From Methylibium sp035476815 (GTDB taxonomy: Bacteria > Pseudomonadota > Gammaproteobacteria > Burkholderiales > Burkholderiaceae_C), in contig DATILD010000009.1 in the NCBI GenBank assembly GCA_035476815.1, forward strand, positions 1 to 64,000: a stretch of 64,000 nucleotides of DNA. The letters are read 5' to 3'. Below are positions 41,928 to 50,259 of this stretch, piece after piece. Every line of letters starts with the position of its first letter. Positions within the stretch are counted from its first letter, which is position 1. A model generated the notes under the pieces. It made no database searches, was not told the origin of the DNA, and saw only the letters and a list, made by a program, of their open reading frames with translations. Both the position numbers and the translations under genes were made by a program.

Positions 41928-43421
41928 ATGGCGGTCGTGGATCCCGCTGCCCCGGCATCGGCGCGCGCCGCTGCGGCCCGCGCGGCGCGCTGGACGCTGC
42001 TCGAGAGCGCCGGCCTGTCGGGGCTGTCGCTGCTGTGCCTCGTCGTGATATCGCGCTACCTGGACGCTGCCGCGTTCGGCATCGCGGCCGTGGCGCTGAG
42101 CATCGTGCAGATCCTGGTGGCGGTCGTCGAGCGGCTGTTCCACGATCCGCTGGTCCAGCGGCCGCAGCTCGGCGCGGCCGAGCGCGACAGCGCCTTCACC
42201 GCGACGCTCCTGCTCGGCGCGGCATTCAGCATCGCGTGCGGAGCCCTCGGCCCCTGGCTGGCCGACCGGCTCGACGCGCCGCAGGCCGGTCCGGTGCTGC
42301 AATGGATGGGACTGAGCGTGGTGGCGATGGGATGGGGCAGCGTGCTGATCGCACTGCACCGTCGCGAGCTGGCGTTCCGCCCGCTGGCGTTGCGCTCGCT
42401 GGCCGCGCGCAGCGTGTCGGCGCTGGCGGCGATCGGCCTGGCCGTCGCCGGCGCAGGGGTCTGGAGCCTGGTCGCGCAGCAGGTGCTGATCGTCGGGCTG
42501 GCGAGCGCCGGCCTGTGGCTGTTCAGCGCGCTGCCGCGGCCGCGCCTCGGCTGGGACACCGGCGCCCTGCGCGCGCTGCTGCGCATCGGCCTGCCCTCGA
42601 CCGCGCTGCAGCTCGTGTACGTCGCGACGCCGCGCGTCTTCGTCGTCCTGGTCGGCAGCCTGCTCGGCGCGACCGTGGCCGGCCACTTCAGCCTGGCACA
42701 GCGCGCGGTCGACATGCTGCGTGACGTGGTCGGCGGTGCGGTCTCCCAGCTCGCGCTGCCGCTGTTCGTCCAGGTCGAACGCGACGGTGGCGATCGCCGC
42801 CGCGCGCTGGTCGCGGCGGTGCGCTTGACCACGGCGCTGATGTTCCCGCTGTTCGCCGGCCTGGCGGCGTTGGCCCCCGAACTGGTCGAGACCGCCTTCG
42901 GCGCGGCCTGGTTGCCGGCCTCGCCCTACGTCGCGCTGATGGCGCTGCTGTGCGGCCACTTCTTCGTGCGCATGTTCATCGCGCCGCTGCTCACCGCGGT
43001 CGGCCGACCGACCTTGATGCTGGGCAGCGCCGCGCTGCAGCTGGGTTTCGTGCTGGCGGCGATGGCCGCATTCGGCAGCCACTCGCCGGCGGCCGCGGCG
43101 GCGATATGGGCCGGCCGGCTCGCCGTGTCCCTGCCGCTCGACATGTGGCTGTGCAAGCGCGCCACCGGCATCGCTCACCTCGACCAGTGGCGCGGCGCCG
43201 GCGCGCCGGCCCTGGCCGCGCTCGCGATGGCCGCGGCGCTGTGGCTGCTGGCGCGCGCGCTGCAGCCGGCACTCGACGCGCCGCTGCGTCTGCTGCTGCT
43301 GGCGCCACTCGGCGCGCTGCTCTACGCGGCGATGCTGTGGCTGGTCGACCGCAGGCTGCTGCGCGAACTGGCCGACTTCGCTCGCAGCGCCGCGGCGCGC
43401 CGCGGCGCGCCGCGGCGCTGA
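41928..43421 (+). CDS. Polysaccharide flippase, Wzx/MOP family
   Basis: A 497-residue inner-membrane protein with about twelve to fourteen helices, of the polysaccharide-transporter branch that flips lipid-linked repeat units: WTLLESAGLSGLSLLCLVVI, ISRYLDAAAFGIAAVALSIV, and LRIGLPSTALQLVYVATPRV are typical. Last plus-strand gene of the locus; with the Wzy-like polymerase it indicates a Wzx/Wzy-dependent route. ATG 41928 is used; an in-frame GTG at 41919 is possible. The tail ends in an Arg/Ala-rich run (SAAARRGAPRR). Confidence 0.87.
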   Translation: MAVVDPAAPASARAAAARAARWTLLESAGLSGLSLLCLVVISRYLDAAAFGIAAVALSIVQILVAVVERLFHDPLVQRPQLGAAERDSAFTATLLLGAAFSIACGALGPWLADRLDAPQAGPVLQWMGLSVVAMGWGSVLIALHRRELAFRPLALRSLAARSVSALAAIGLAVAGAGVWSLVAQQVLIVGLASAGLWLFSALPRPRLGWDTGALRALLRIGLPSTALQLVYVATPRVFVVLVGSLLGATVAGHFSLAQRAVDMLRDVVGGAVSQLALPLFVQVERDGGDRRRALVAAVRLTTALMFPLFAGLAALAPELVETAFGAAWLPASPYVALMALLCGHFFVRMFIAPLLTAVGRPTLMLGSAALQLGFVLAAMAAFGSHSPAAAAAIWAGRLAVSLPLDMWLCKRATGIAHLDQWRGAGAPALAALAMAAALWLLARALQPALDAPLRLLLLAPLGALLYAAMLWLVDRRLLRELADFARSAAARRGAPRR

Positions 43422-43431
43422 ACCGCTGCGG

Positions 43432-44445
43432 TCAGCGCAACAGGGCCGCGCCGCCGAGCGCGCGCACCGCGCCGGCGCCGACCGCCGCGCCGAAGCGCTT
43501 GGCCAGCCGCTCGGCGATGTTCTCCTTGGGCGTGTAGTCGATCACCTCCTCGGCGCCGACCACCTCGCGGGCGATGTAGTCGAGGCTGCCCATGCGGTCG
43601 GCCAGGCCCTGCTGGATCGCCCCCTCGCCGCTCCAGAACAGCCCGGAGAAGGTGTCCGGCGTGACCTTCAGCCGCGGCCCGCGCCCCTCCTTGACGACGG
43701 CGATGAACTGGCGGTGCACCTGGTCGATCAGCTGCTGCGCGTAGGCCTTGTGCGCGTCGCTCTGCGGCGAGAAGGGGTCGAGCAGGCCCTTGTTCTCGCC
43801 GGCGGTGAGCAGCCGCCGCTCGATGCCGAGCTTCTCCATCGTGCCGGTGAAGCCGAAGCCGTCCATCAGCACGCCGATCGAGCCGACGATCGAGGCCTTG
43901 TCGACGTAGATGTCGTCCGCGCCGGCGGCGATGTAGTAGGCCGCCGAGGCGCACAGCTCCTCGCACACCGCGTAGACCTTCTTCTTGTGCTTGGCCTTCA
44001 GCCGCACGAGCTCGTCATAGACCAGCCCGGCCTGCACCGGGCTGCCGCCGGGCGAGTTGATGCGCAGCACCACGGCCTGGGCGCCGGCGTCCTCGAAGGC
44101 GGTGCGCAGCGCGGCGTTCAGGCCCTCGGCACTCGCATCGCTGTCGGCGGCGATCTCGCCGCTCACGTCGATCAGCGCGGTGTGGGCGCCGGCGGGCGCG
44201 CCGGCACCGCCCTGCTGCGCGACCAGGGCCCACACGACCAGGCCGGCCAGCACCAGCCAGGCCATGCGGAAGAACAGCCGCCAGCGGCGTTCGGTGCGGC
44301 GCTCGGCCAGCCAGCCGCGCGCGAACTCCTCGATCAGGGTGCTGTCGATCGCGGTCGGCGGGCGCGCCGGCGCCGCGGCCGCGGGCGCAGGCGCGCCCGG
44401 GCCGAGCGTGGGTTCAACGGGGCGCGGGTCGTCAGGGGAGGTCAT
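43432..44445 (-). CDS. sppA: Signal peptide peptidase SppA (36 kDa type)
   Basis: A 337-residue membrane-bound serine protease that digests cleaved signal peptides. A membrane helix at about 60-80 (FFRMAWLVLAGLVVWALVA) precedes the ClpP-like protease fold: VVLRINSPGGSPVQAG, the nucleophile region CEELCASAAYYIAAGADDIY and the Lys region VDKASIVGSIGVLMDGFGF. Only one SppA domain, so it is the short type. The Pro/Ala-rich N terminus is cytoplasmic. Last gene of rluC-gph-Rieske-sppA, convergent with the flippase gene. Confidence 0.93.
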   Translation of the reverse strand: MTSPDDPRPVEPTLGPGAPAPAAAAPARPPTAIDSTLIEEFARGWLAERRTERRWRLFFRMAWLVLAGLVVWALVAQQGGAGAPAGAHTALIDVSGEIAADSDASAEGLNAALRTAFEDAGAQAVVLRINSPGGSPVQAGLVYDELVRLKAKHKKKVYAVCEELCASAAYYIAAGADDIYVDKASIVGSIGVLMDGFGFTGTMEKLGIERRLLTAGENKGLLDPFSPQSDAHKAYAQQLIDQVHRQFIAVVKEGRGPRLKVTPDTFSGLFWSGEGAIQQGLADRMGSLDYIAREVVGAEEVIDYTPKENIAERLAKRFGAAVGAGAVRALGGAALLR

Positions 44446-44480
44446 GGTGGGGCCCTCGGGCGGCAGATGCGGTGCCGGCC

Positions 44481-44861
44481 TCAAGCTTCATCGAAGGGCG
44501 GCCGGATGTCCTCGGAAGGATACCAACTCACCTGTCCGTCACGCTCTGTCACGACCAGCGGCTGCAGCCGCCCGCCGGCGCATGGGCCGCCGACGCAGCG
44601 GCCGCTGCCCGGGTGGTACTGCGCCCCGTGGAGCGAACAGACGATCACGGAGCGCGTCGAGTCGAGGAAGTCGCCCGGGTTCCAGTCCATCTCGGCAGAG
44701 ACATGGGCACATCGGTTCAAGTAGGCCACCGGGCGACCGTCGTAGCGCAGCACGAAGGCACGCGCCGGGCGGCCAAAGTAGAGCACGTCGAACAACACCG
44801 CCCGGCCGCGCTCGGCCAGCGCCTCGGAGCGACACAGCGGCACGGCAGCGGCCTCAGGCAT
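44481..44861 (-). CDS. Rieske [2Fe-2S] protein
   Basis: A 126-residue single-domain Rieske ferredoxin: cluster ligands in CAHVSAEM (Cys-x-His) and CSLHGAQYHPGSGRC (Cys-x2-His), and GGPCAGGRLQPL closing the fold. No membrane anchor or signal. Its start overlaps the gph stop by 8 nt, and it is followed by sppA after 35 bp; this gph-Rieske-sppA order is common in Burkholderiales. Electron partner and function unknown. Confidence 0.92.
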   Translation of the reverse strand: MPEAAAVPLCRSEALAERGRAVLFDVLYFGRPARAFVLRYDGRPVAYLNRCAHVSAEMDWNPGDFLDSTRSVIVCSLHGAQYHPGSGRCVGGPCAGGRLQPLVVTERDGQVSWYPSEDIRPPFDEA

Positions 44862-45504
44862 GGGCGATCAGCCAATCGTGCAGCTCGCGCGTCGAATGCG
44901 CCACATGGCGCGGCGCATGCTCGTCGAAGGCCTCGCGCTCGTGCGCGCCGAAGCTGACCGCGACGCTGGCCGTGCCGGCGTTGGCGGCGAGCTGCAGGTC
45001 GTGGGTGGTGTCGCCGATCATCAGCGTGCGCTGCGGCGCGACGCCGAGCTCGTCCATCAGCTCGTGCAGCATGCGCGGGTGCGGCTTGGAGGCGGTCTCG
45101 TCGGCGGTGCGGGTGGCGTCGAACAGGCCGTGCAGCTCGACCGACTGCAGCGCCTCGTCGAGCCCGCTGCGCGACTTGCCGGTGGCGATGCCGAGCGCGT
45201 GGCCGCGCGCCTTCAGCGCCTGCAGCATCTCCAGCGTGCCGGGAAACAGCGTCAGCTCGTGCTGGCGCGCGAAGTAGTGGTAGCGGTAGCGGTTCGCCAG
45301 CTCGACGTAGCGCTCGCGCGGCAAGGTCGGCACCGCGTGCTGCAGCGCCTCCTGCAGGCCCATGCCGATCACGTAGGCGGCCTGGGTGTCGGTCGGGACG
45401 GCGGTGTCCAGGTCGGCCGCCGCGGCCTGGATGCAGCGCACGATCAGCGCGGTGGAGTCGAACAGCGTGCCGTCCCAGTCGAACACGAGCAGATCAAACT
45501 TCAT
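44854..45504 (-). CDS. gph: HAD hydrolase, phosphoglycolate phosphatase-like
   Basis: A 216-residue HAD-superfamily phosphatase with LLVFDWDGTLFDST (motif I), GIATGKSRSGLDEAL (motif II), Lys in SKPHPRML (motif III) and MIGDTTHDLQLAANAG (motif IV), plus an alpha-helical cap at about 15-80. Phosphoglycolate phosphatase is the best guess; other phosphatases of the family (PGMB, YjjG-like) cannot be excluded. It begins at ATG 45504, directly abutting copy B of the hairpin repeat, which supplies a GAGGGG ribosome site. Confidence 0.88.
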   Translation of the reverse strand: MKFDLLVFDWDGTLFDSTALIVRCIQAAAADLDTAVPTDTQAAYVIGMGLQEALQHAVPTLPRERYVELANRYRYHYFARQHELTLFPGTLEMLQALKARGHALGIATGKSRSGLDEALQSVELHGLFDATRTADETASKPHPRMLHELMDELGVAPQRTLMIGDTTHDLQLAANAGTASVAVSFGAHEREAFDEHAPRHVAHSTRELHDWLIAHA

Positions 45505-45615
45505 GTCAGCCCCTCGTCCGACGGGTACGTCGGCCGATCCCCAGGGGCTACGCGGGGCCCCTTCGTGGCCCTTGGGATGCGGGCCGGCTTGGGAGCGGCC
45601 CGGCGCTCGGTCCGC
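45505..45615 (-). repeat. Two-copy hairpin repeat, copy B, abutting gph
   Basis: Same element as 19059-19142, in the same orientation and at the same distance (zero) from a start codon. The CCGACG/CGTCGG stem is conserved while its loop changes from AATA to GGTA. The centre is longer (31 nt) and forms an extra imperfect hairpin (GGGGCCCC core). The remaining 22 bp up to the rluC stop (45616-45637) hold nothing else. Confidence 0.85.
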
Positions 45616-45637
45616 AATGACATGGCCGATGGACCGT

Positions 45638-46777
45638 TCATGGCGTCGGGGCGCGCAGCGCCGCAATCAGGGCCTGGCACTCGGCCGGCAGCGGCGCTTC
45701 GAGTTCGACCGTCTCGCCGCTGGCCGGATGCTCGAAGCGCAGCCGCTGCGCATGCAGGAACATGCGGTCGAACTTCAGCCCCGGCACGGCCTCGCCGCGC
45801 GCGAGCCGCTTGTTGAGCGCGAAGTCGCCGTACTTGTCGTCGCCGACGATCGCGTGGCCGGCGTCGGCCAGGTGGACGCGGATCTGGTGGGTGCGGCCGG
45901 TCTTGATCGTCACGTCGAGCAGCGTGTGGCCCGGCAGCGCCTCGGCCACCTTCACCAGCGTGATCGAGCGCTGGCCGAGTTCCTCGCTCCGATCGTCCTG
46001 AGCCTGTCGAAGGACGCTGCGCACGCGGCGCTCGCCGGCCGCGTCGAGGTACTTGTGCAGCGGCACATCGATCACCTTCAGCTTGGCCGGCCAGGCGCCG
46101 GGCACCAGCGCCGCGTAGCGCTTGCCGGTCTCGCGGGCGCGGAACTGCTGCTGCAGCGCGGTCAGCGCGCTGCGCTTCTTGGCGATCAGCAGCAGGCCCG
46201 AGGTCTCGCGGTCCAGCCGGTGCACCAGCTCGAGGAACGTCGCCTGCGGCCGAGCGCGCCGCAGCTGCTCGATCACGCCGAAGCTCACGCCGCTGCCGCC
46301 ATGCACCGCCACGCCGGCCGGCTTGTCGATCGCGAGCAGCTGCTCGTCCTCGTAGACGATCGGGAACTCGCGCGGCGGCGCCGGCGGCTCGGCGCCGCGC
46401 TCGGCCACCCGCACCGGCGGCAGCCGCAGCTCGTCGCCCAGTGCGAGCCGGGTGTCGGCGGCGGCGCGGCCGCGGTTCACCCTCACCTCGCCGCTGCGGA
46501 TGATGCGGTAGACATGGGTCTTGGGCACGCCCTTGAGCGTCTTGACGAGGTAGTTGTCGAGCCGCTGGCCGGCACCGTCCTCGCCGACCCGCAGGTGCTG
46601 CACGGCCGGCGCCGCGACCACCGGCGCGGCGGGCTTGCGGGGCGGCAGCGCGACCGTTTTCGGCGCCGCCGCGGCCCGTCGCGGCGCCTTGCGTGCCGGG
46701 GGGACTTTGCCTCCTATAATGCGTTGCACCACGTGTGCGCCGTAAGTGATTGATTTGCTTGTGAGTTTAGCGGTCAC
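45638..46777 (-). CDS. rluC: 23S rRNA pseudouridine synthase RluC-type
   Basis: A 379-residue pseudouridine synthase (in E. coli RluC modifies 23S positions 955, 2504 and 2580). An S4 RNA-binding domain at about 60-120 (GQRLDNYLVKTLKGVPKTHV) is followed by the catalytic domain with ELVHRLDRETSGLLLIAKK (the catalytic Asp) and IKTGRTHQIRVHLADAGH. Start: GTG 46777 (MTAKLTSKS) with GAGG 8 nt upstream is chosen; the frame continues upstream only as antisense of the rne leader. Residues 255-261 (VLRQAQD) come from an inserted REP-like repeat. It is divergent from rne, as in E. coli. Confidence 0.92.
   Translation of the reverse strand: MTAKLTSKSITYGAHVVQRIIGGKVPPARKAPRRAAAAPKTVALPPRKPAAPVVAAPAVQHLRVGEDGAGQRLDNYLVKTLKGVPKTHVYRIIRSGEVRVNRGRAAADTRLALGDELRLPPVRVAERGAEPPAPPREFPIVYEDEQLLAIDKPAGVAVHGGSGVSFGVIEQLRRARPQATFLELVHRLDRETSGLLLIAKKRSALTALQQQFRARETGKRYAALVPGAWPAKLKVIDVPLHKYLDAAGERRVRSVLRQAQDDRSEELGQRSITLVKVAEALPGHTLLDVTIKTGRTHQIRVHLADAGHAIVGDDKYGDFALNKRLARGEAVPGLKFDRMFLHAQRLRFEHPASGETVELEAPLPAECQALIAALRAPTP
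45995..46015. repeat. REP-like 21-bp repeat inserted in rluC
   Basis: The 21-bp near-palindrome begins GTCCTGAGCC and ends GTCGAAGGAC. This is the core of a dispersed element I recognise from many GC-rich proteobacteria; read in the rluC frame it encodes VLRQAQD, extended by DRSEE. It replaces a variable surface loop before QRSITLVKVAE and keeps the frame. Only this copy was seen in the window. Confidence 0.75.
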
Positions 46778-47295
46778 TGCGCGAGCCTCGTGGGCCCTGC
46801 CGCCTTGGGTGGCAGGTCTTCGGTGATGCAGCGCCCCGCGGCGCGGTCGGGCCGGCTCCCAGAGTGAGCGGCAGGTCGCAAGGCGAGGCGGCAGAACCAG
46901 CGTAGAACGAACCCAGAGACAAGGTTTCCCGGTTGCAGGCCGGACGGCGCGCCCCTCGCGGGCACGACCGACATCCTGCAGCCCGCGCCCCGTGATCCCC
47001 CGGATGTCCTCGGCCCGCACCCCCGCCCCGATGTCGCCTCGACCGCTGGCTGCCGCCTGGCAGCCGGTCGACGCGCGCGCGGCCGGTGCGCGCCCGGCCG
47101 CAGCCGCCGGTTCCACGGACGCGCACGCGCCAACGCTCGCACGCTGAGGCTCCCCACCGGGGGCGGCGAACGAGTCCAGGGCGATTCCTTCCGGTTCCTC
47201 GACGCTGTTTCGTGCATCGACATCGGGTCGCGCCCGGCAACGGGCCCGACCCTGGTTCGCGCGCGCCTTTGCCGGCGCGCACTGGGAGTGCACAC
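46715..47295 (+). promoter_or_regulatory. Promoter and long leader of rne
   Basis: TATAAT at 46715-46720 lies over the 5' end of rluC on the opposite strand; the -35 is poor. The leader to the rne ATG would be about 570 nt, with no gene in 46778-47295. Two strong hairpins sit directly before the ribosome site: GGGTCG(c)GCCCG / CGGGC(c)CGACCC with a GCAA loop (47225-47252), and GCGCGCC/GGCGCGC with a 6-nt loop (47261-47280). Then comes GGGAG (47284-47288), 7 nt before ATG. In E. coli, hairpins in the rne leader mediate autoregulation; the same is inferred here. Confidence 0.6.
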
Positions 47296-50169
47296 ATGAA
47301 ACGCATGCTGATCAACGCCACGCAGCCGGAAGAACGGCGCCTGGCGATCGTCGACGGCCAGAAGCTGCTCGACTTCGAGACCGAGATCGAGGGGCGCGAG
47401 CAGCGCAAGGGCAACATCTACAAGGCCGTCGTCACGCGCGTCGAGCCCTCGCTGGAGGCCTGCTTCGTCGACTACGGCGAGGACCGCCACGGCTTCCTGC
47501 CGTTCAAGGAAATCGCCAAGGAGTTCTTCAAGCCGGGCGTCAGCGTCCGCGACGCGAAGATCCAGGACGTCATCTCCAACGGCACCGAGCTGCTGGTGCA
47601 GGTCGAGAAGGAGGAGCGCGGCAACAAGGGCGCGGCGCTGACCACCTTCGTCAGCCTGGCCGGCCGCTACCTGGTGCTGATGCCCAACAACCCGCGCGGC
47701 GGCGGCGTCAGCCGGCGCATCGAGGGCGAAGACCGCGAGGAGCTCAAGGAGAACCTCGACCAGCTCGAGTACCCGAAGGGCATGAGCCTGATCGCGCGCA
47801 CGGCGGGGATCGGCCGCAGCGCGCCGGAGCTGCAGTGGGACCTCAACTACATGCTCAAGCTCTGGGACGCGATCGACGGCGCGTCCAAGGCGGGCAAGGG
47901 CGCCTTCCTGATCTACCAGGAGAGCTCGCTGGTGATCCGGGCGATCCGGGACTACTTCTCGGCCGACATCGGCGAGATCCTGATCGACACCGACGACATC
48001 TTCGAGCAGGCCCACCAGTTCATGAACCACGTGATGCCGGAAACGGCCAATCGCGTGAAGCGCTACAAGGACGACGCGCCGCTGTTCAGCCGCTTCCAGA
48101 TCGAGCACCAGATCGAGACCGCGTTCTCGCGCACCGTCAACCTGCCCTCGGGCGGCGCGATCGTGATCGACCACACCGAGGCGCTGGTCTCGGTGGACGT
48201 GAACTCGGCGCGCAGCACCCGCGGCTCCGACATCGAGGAGACCGCGACCCGCACCAACCTGGAAGCCGCCGACGAGATCGCGCGCCAGATGCGGCTGCGC
48301 GACCTCGGCGGCCTGATCGTCGTCGACTTCATCGACATGGAGGAGAGCAAGAACCGCCGCGAGGTCGAGACCCGGCTGCGCGACGCGCTGCGCACCGACC
48401 GCGCGCGGGTGCAGTTCAGCTCCATCTCCAAGTTCGGCCTGCTCGAGCTGAGCCGCCAGCGCCTGCGCCCGGCGCTCAGCGAGGGCAGCCACATCACCTG
48501 CCCGCGCTGCAACGGCACCGGCCACATCCGCGACACCGAGTCTTCCGCGCTGCAGATCCTGCGCATCATCCAGGAAGAGTCGATGAAGGAGAACACCGCC
48601 GCCGTGCACGTACAGGTGCCGGTCGAGGTCACGTCCTTCCTGCTCAACGAGAAGCGCGCCGAGATCACCAAGATCGAACTGCGCCAGCGCACCACGGTGC
48701 TGCTGGTGCCCAACAAGCACCTCGAGACGCCGAACTACAAGCTCGAGCGCCTGCGCCACGACGACCCGCGGCTGGAGAACCTGCAGGCCAGCTACACCAT
48801 GATCGAGGAGCCGGACGACGAGGTCAGCATCACCCGTCGCGAGAAGGCCAAGGCCAAGCAGGAGCCGGTGATCAAGGGCGTGCTGCCCGACCAGCCGGCG
48901 CCGGTGCGCGAAGAGCCGGTGCCGGCCCCGGTGGCCGCGGCCCCGGTCGCCGCGCCGGTCGCGCCGGCGCCGGTGGCCGCGCCTGCCGGCGGTGGCTTCT
49001 TCGGCTGGCTGAAGAAGCTGATCGGCGGCGAGCCCGCGCCGCAGACGACGGCCCAGCCCGCCGTGGCGCAGTCGGCCGCGAAGCCGGCCGAAGGCGGCCG
49101 CGACGGCGGACGAGGCGGCCGTCGCGACGGTGGTCGCCGTGACGGCGGACGCGATGCCCGCGGCGGCGAGCGCGGCGAAGGCTCGCGCAGCGGCGGCCGT
49201 GGCGAGGACCGCAACAAGCGCGGCGGCGAGCGCCGTCGCGGCGAACGTCCGGAAGGCGGCGAGGCCCGCACCGAGCAGCGCCCACAGGAACAGCGTCGCC
49301 CGCCGCGCCCCGAGCCGGCACCCGCCGCCGAGGCCGCCCTGCCGCTGGCGGCTGCCGAGGAACTGGACACCACCGCGCTGGCGCCCGAAGGCGCGGCACC
49401 GGCCGGAGCCGAAGGCGAGCGCGAGGGTGGCCGTCGTCGCCGCCGTCGCGGTGGCCGGGGCCGCGGCGAGCGCGAGGAAGGTCGCAACGAGCCGGGCGCC
49501 GAGACGCCGGACGCCACGGCCTCCGCCGACGAGGACAGTGCCGCGACCGAGGCCACGCCGACCACCGACACCGCTGGTGAAGCCACCGAAGCCGGCGAAC
49601 CGCGCCGCGGCCGCCGCGGTGGCCGTGGCCGGCGCGAGCGTGGCGAGGAGGTCGCGCCGCAGGCCGATCCGGGCGCTGCGGTCGAGTCCACCGAGACCGC
49701 CGTCCCGGCCCAGGCCGCCGCCGACACCGCTGGGGCGCGCCCGTGGTGGGAGAGCGATGCGGCCCAGCCGGTCAACGCCCCGGTCGCCGCTCCCGCCGTC
49801 GAGGCCCTGGCCCCGGTCGAGCCCGAGCCTGCGGTCGAGCCGGTGGTCGCGGTGGTGCCCGAGGCCATCCCGGTCGCCGTGACCGCGGTCGTGACGCCGC
49901 CGGTGGCCGCCGAGCCGATCGCGCTGCCGCCCTACACGCTGCCGCTGGACGATCTGGCCGCCGTGGCCCAGGGCGCCGGGCTCGAGTGGGTGAACTCGGA
50001 CGCCGACAAGGTGCGCAGCGTGCAGCAGGCGATGGCCGACGCGCCCAAGCCGGTGCGCGTGCCGCGCGAGCCCAAGCCGGTGGTGCTGTCGGACGACGGC
50101 CCGCTGGTGCTGGTCGAGACGCGCAAGGACCTGTCGCAGATCAAGCTGCCGTTCGAGCAGCAGACCTGA
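47296..50169 (+). CDS. rne: Ribonuclease E
   Basis: RNase E (957 residues), the essential endoribonuclease for mRNA decay and rRNA/tRNA processing. The catalytic half has the S1 domain (about 36-118), the 5' sensor region, and Mg-binding residues in VSVDVNSARSTRG and LIVVDFIDMEE. The Zn-link CPRCNGTG has Cys402 and Cys405. After about residue 520 comes a disordered Pro/Ala- and Arg/Gly-rich tail (RGG-like blocks near 600-668, 710-731 and 768-785), an RNA-binding scaffold, ending in the conserved LSQIKLPFEQQ. It starts at ATG 47296 with GGGAG 7 nt before; the frame from 47086 is leader. The membrane-anchor helix of E. coli was not recognised with confidence. Confidence 0.97.
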   Translation: MKRMLINATQPEERRLAIVDGQKLLDFETEIEGREQRKGNIYKAVVTRVEPSLEACFVDYGEDRHGFLPFKEIAKEFFKPGVSVRDAKIQDVISNGTELLVQVEKEERGNKGAALTTFVSLAGRYLVLMPNNPRGGGVSRRIEGEDREELKENLDQLEYPKGMSLIARTAGIGRSAPELQWDLNYMLKLWDAIDGASKAGKGAFLIYQESSLVIRAIRDYFSADIGEILIDTDDIFEQAHQFMNHVMPETANRVKRYKDDAPLFSRFQIEHQIETAFSRTVNLPSGGAIVIDHTEALVSVDVNSARSTRGSDIEETATRTNLEAADEIARQMRLRDLGGLIVVDFIDMEESKNRREVETRLRDALRTDRARVQFSSISKFGLLELSRQRLRPALSEGSHITCPRCNGTGHIRDTESSALQILRIIQEESMKENTAAVHVQVPVEVTSFLLNEKRAEITKIELRQRTTVLLVPNKHLETPNYKLERLRHDDPRLENLQASYTMIEEPDDEVSITRREKAKAKQEPVIKGVLPDQPAPVREEPVPAPVAAAPVAAPVAPAPVAAPAGGGFFGWLKKLIGGEPAPQTTAQPAVAQSAAKPAEGGRDGGRGGRRDGGRRDGGRDARGGERGEGSRSGGRGEDRNKRGGERRRGERPEGGEARTEQRPQEQRRPPRPEPAPAAEAALPLAAAEELDTTALAPEGAAPAGAEGEREGGRRRRRRGGRGRGEREEGRNEPGAETPDATASADEDSAATEATPTTDTAGEATEAGEPRRGRRGGRGRRERGEEVAPQADPGAAVESTETAVPAQAAADTAGARPWWESDAAQPVNAPVAAPAVEALAPVEPEPAVEPVVAVVPEAIPVAVTAVVTPPVAAEPIALPPYTLPLDDLAAVAQGAGLEWVNSDADKVRSVQQAMADAPKPVRVPREPKPVVLSDDGPLVLVETRKDLSQIKLPFEQQT

Positions 50170-50201
50170 TCCGGCCGGGGCCCGCGCCCCGCCGGTTGAA
50201 A

Positions 50202-50233
50202 GACGAACGGCGCACCTCGGTGCGCCGTTCGTC
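50202..50233. terminator. Bidirectional hairpin between rne and nagZ
   Basis: A perfect 13-bp stem (GACGAACGGCGCA at 50202-50214 with its complement at 50221-50233, loop CCTCGG) lies in the 90-bp gap between the convergent rne and nagZ. T-runs are short on both sides (CTTT, TTTC), so termination may be incomplete. A second GC-rich palindrome lies at about 50171-50195. Confidence 0.7.
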
Positions 50234-50259
50234 CTTTGCAAGACCCGCCAGGCCGTCCG

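Noticed and set aside
46774..50241. A 1155-codon open frame antisense to rne
   Set aside because: It is the complement of the rne reading frame, made open by high GC; its product is low-complexity with no domain, and the sense frame is plainly RNase E.
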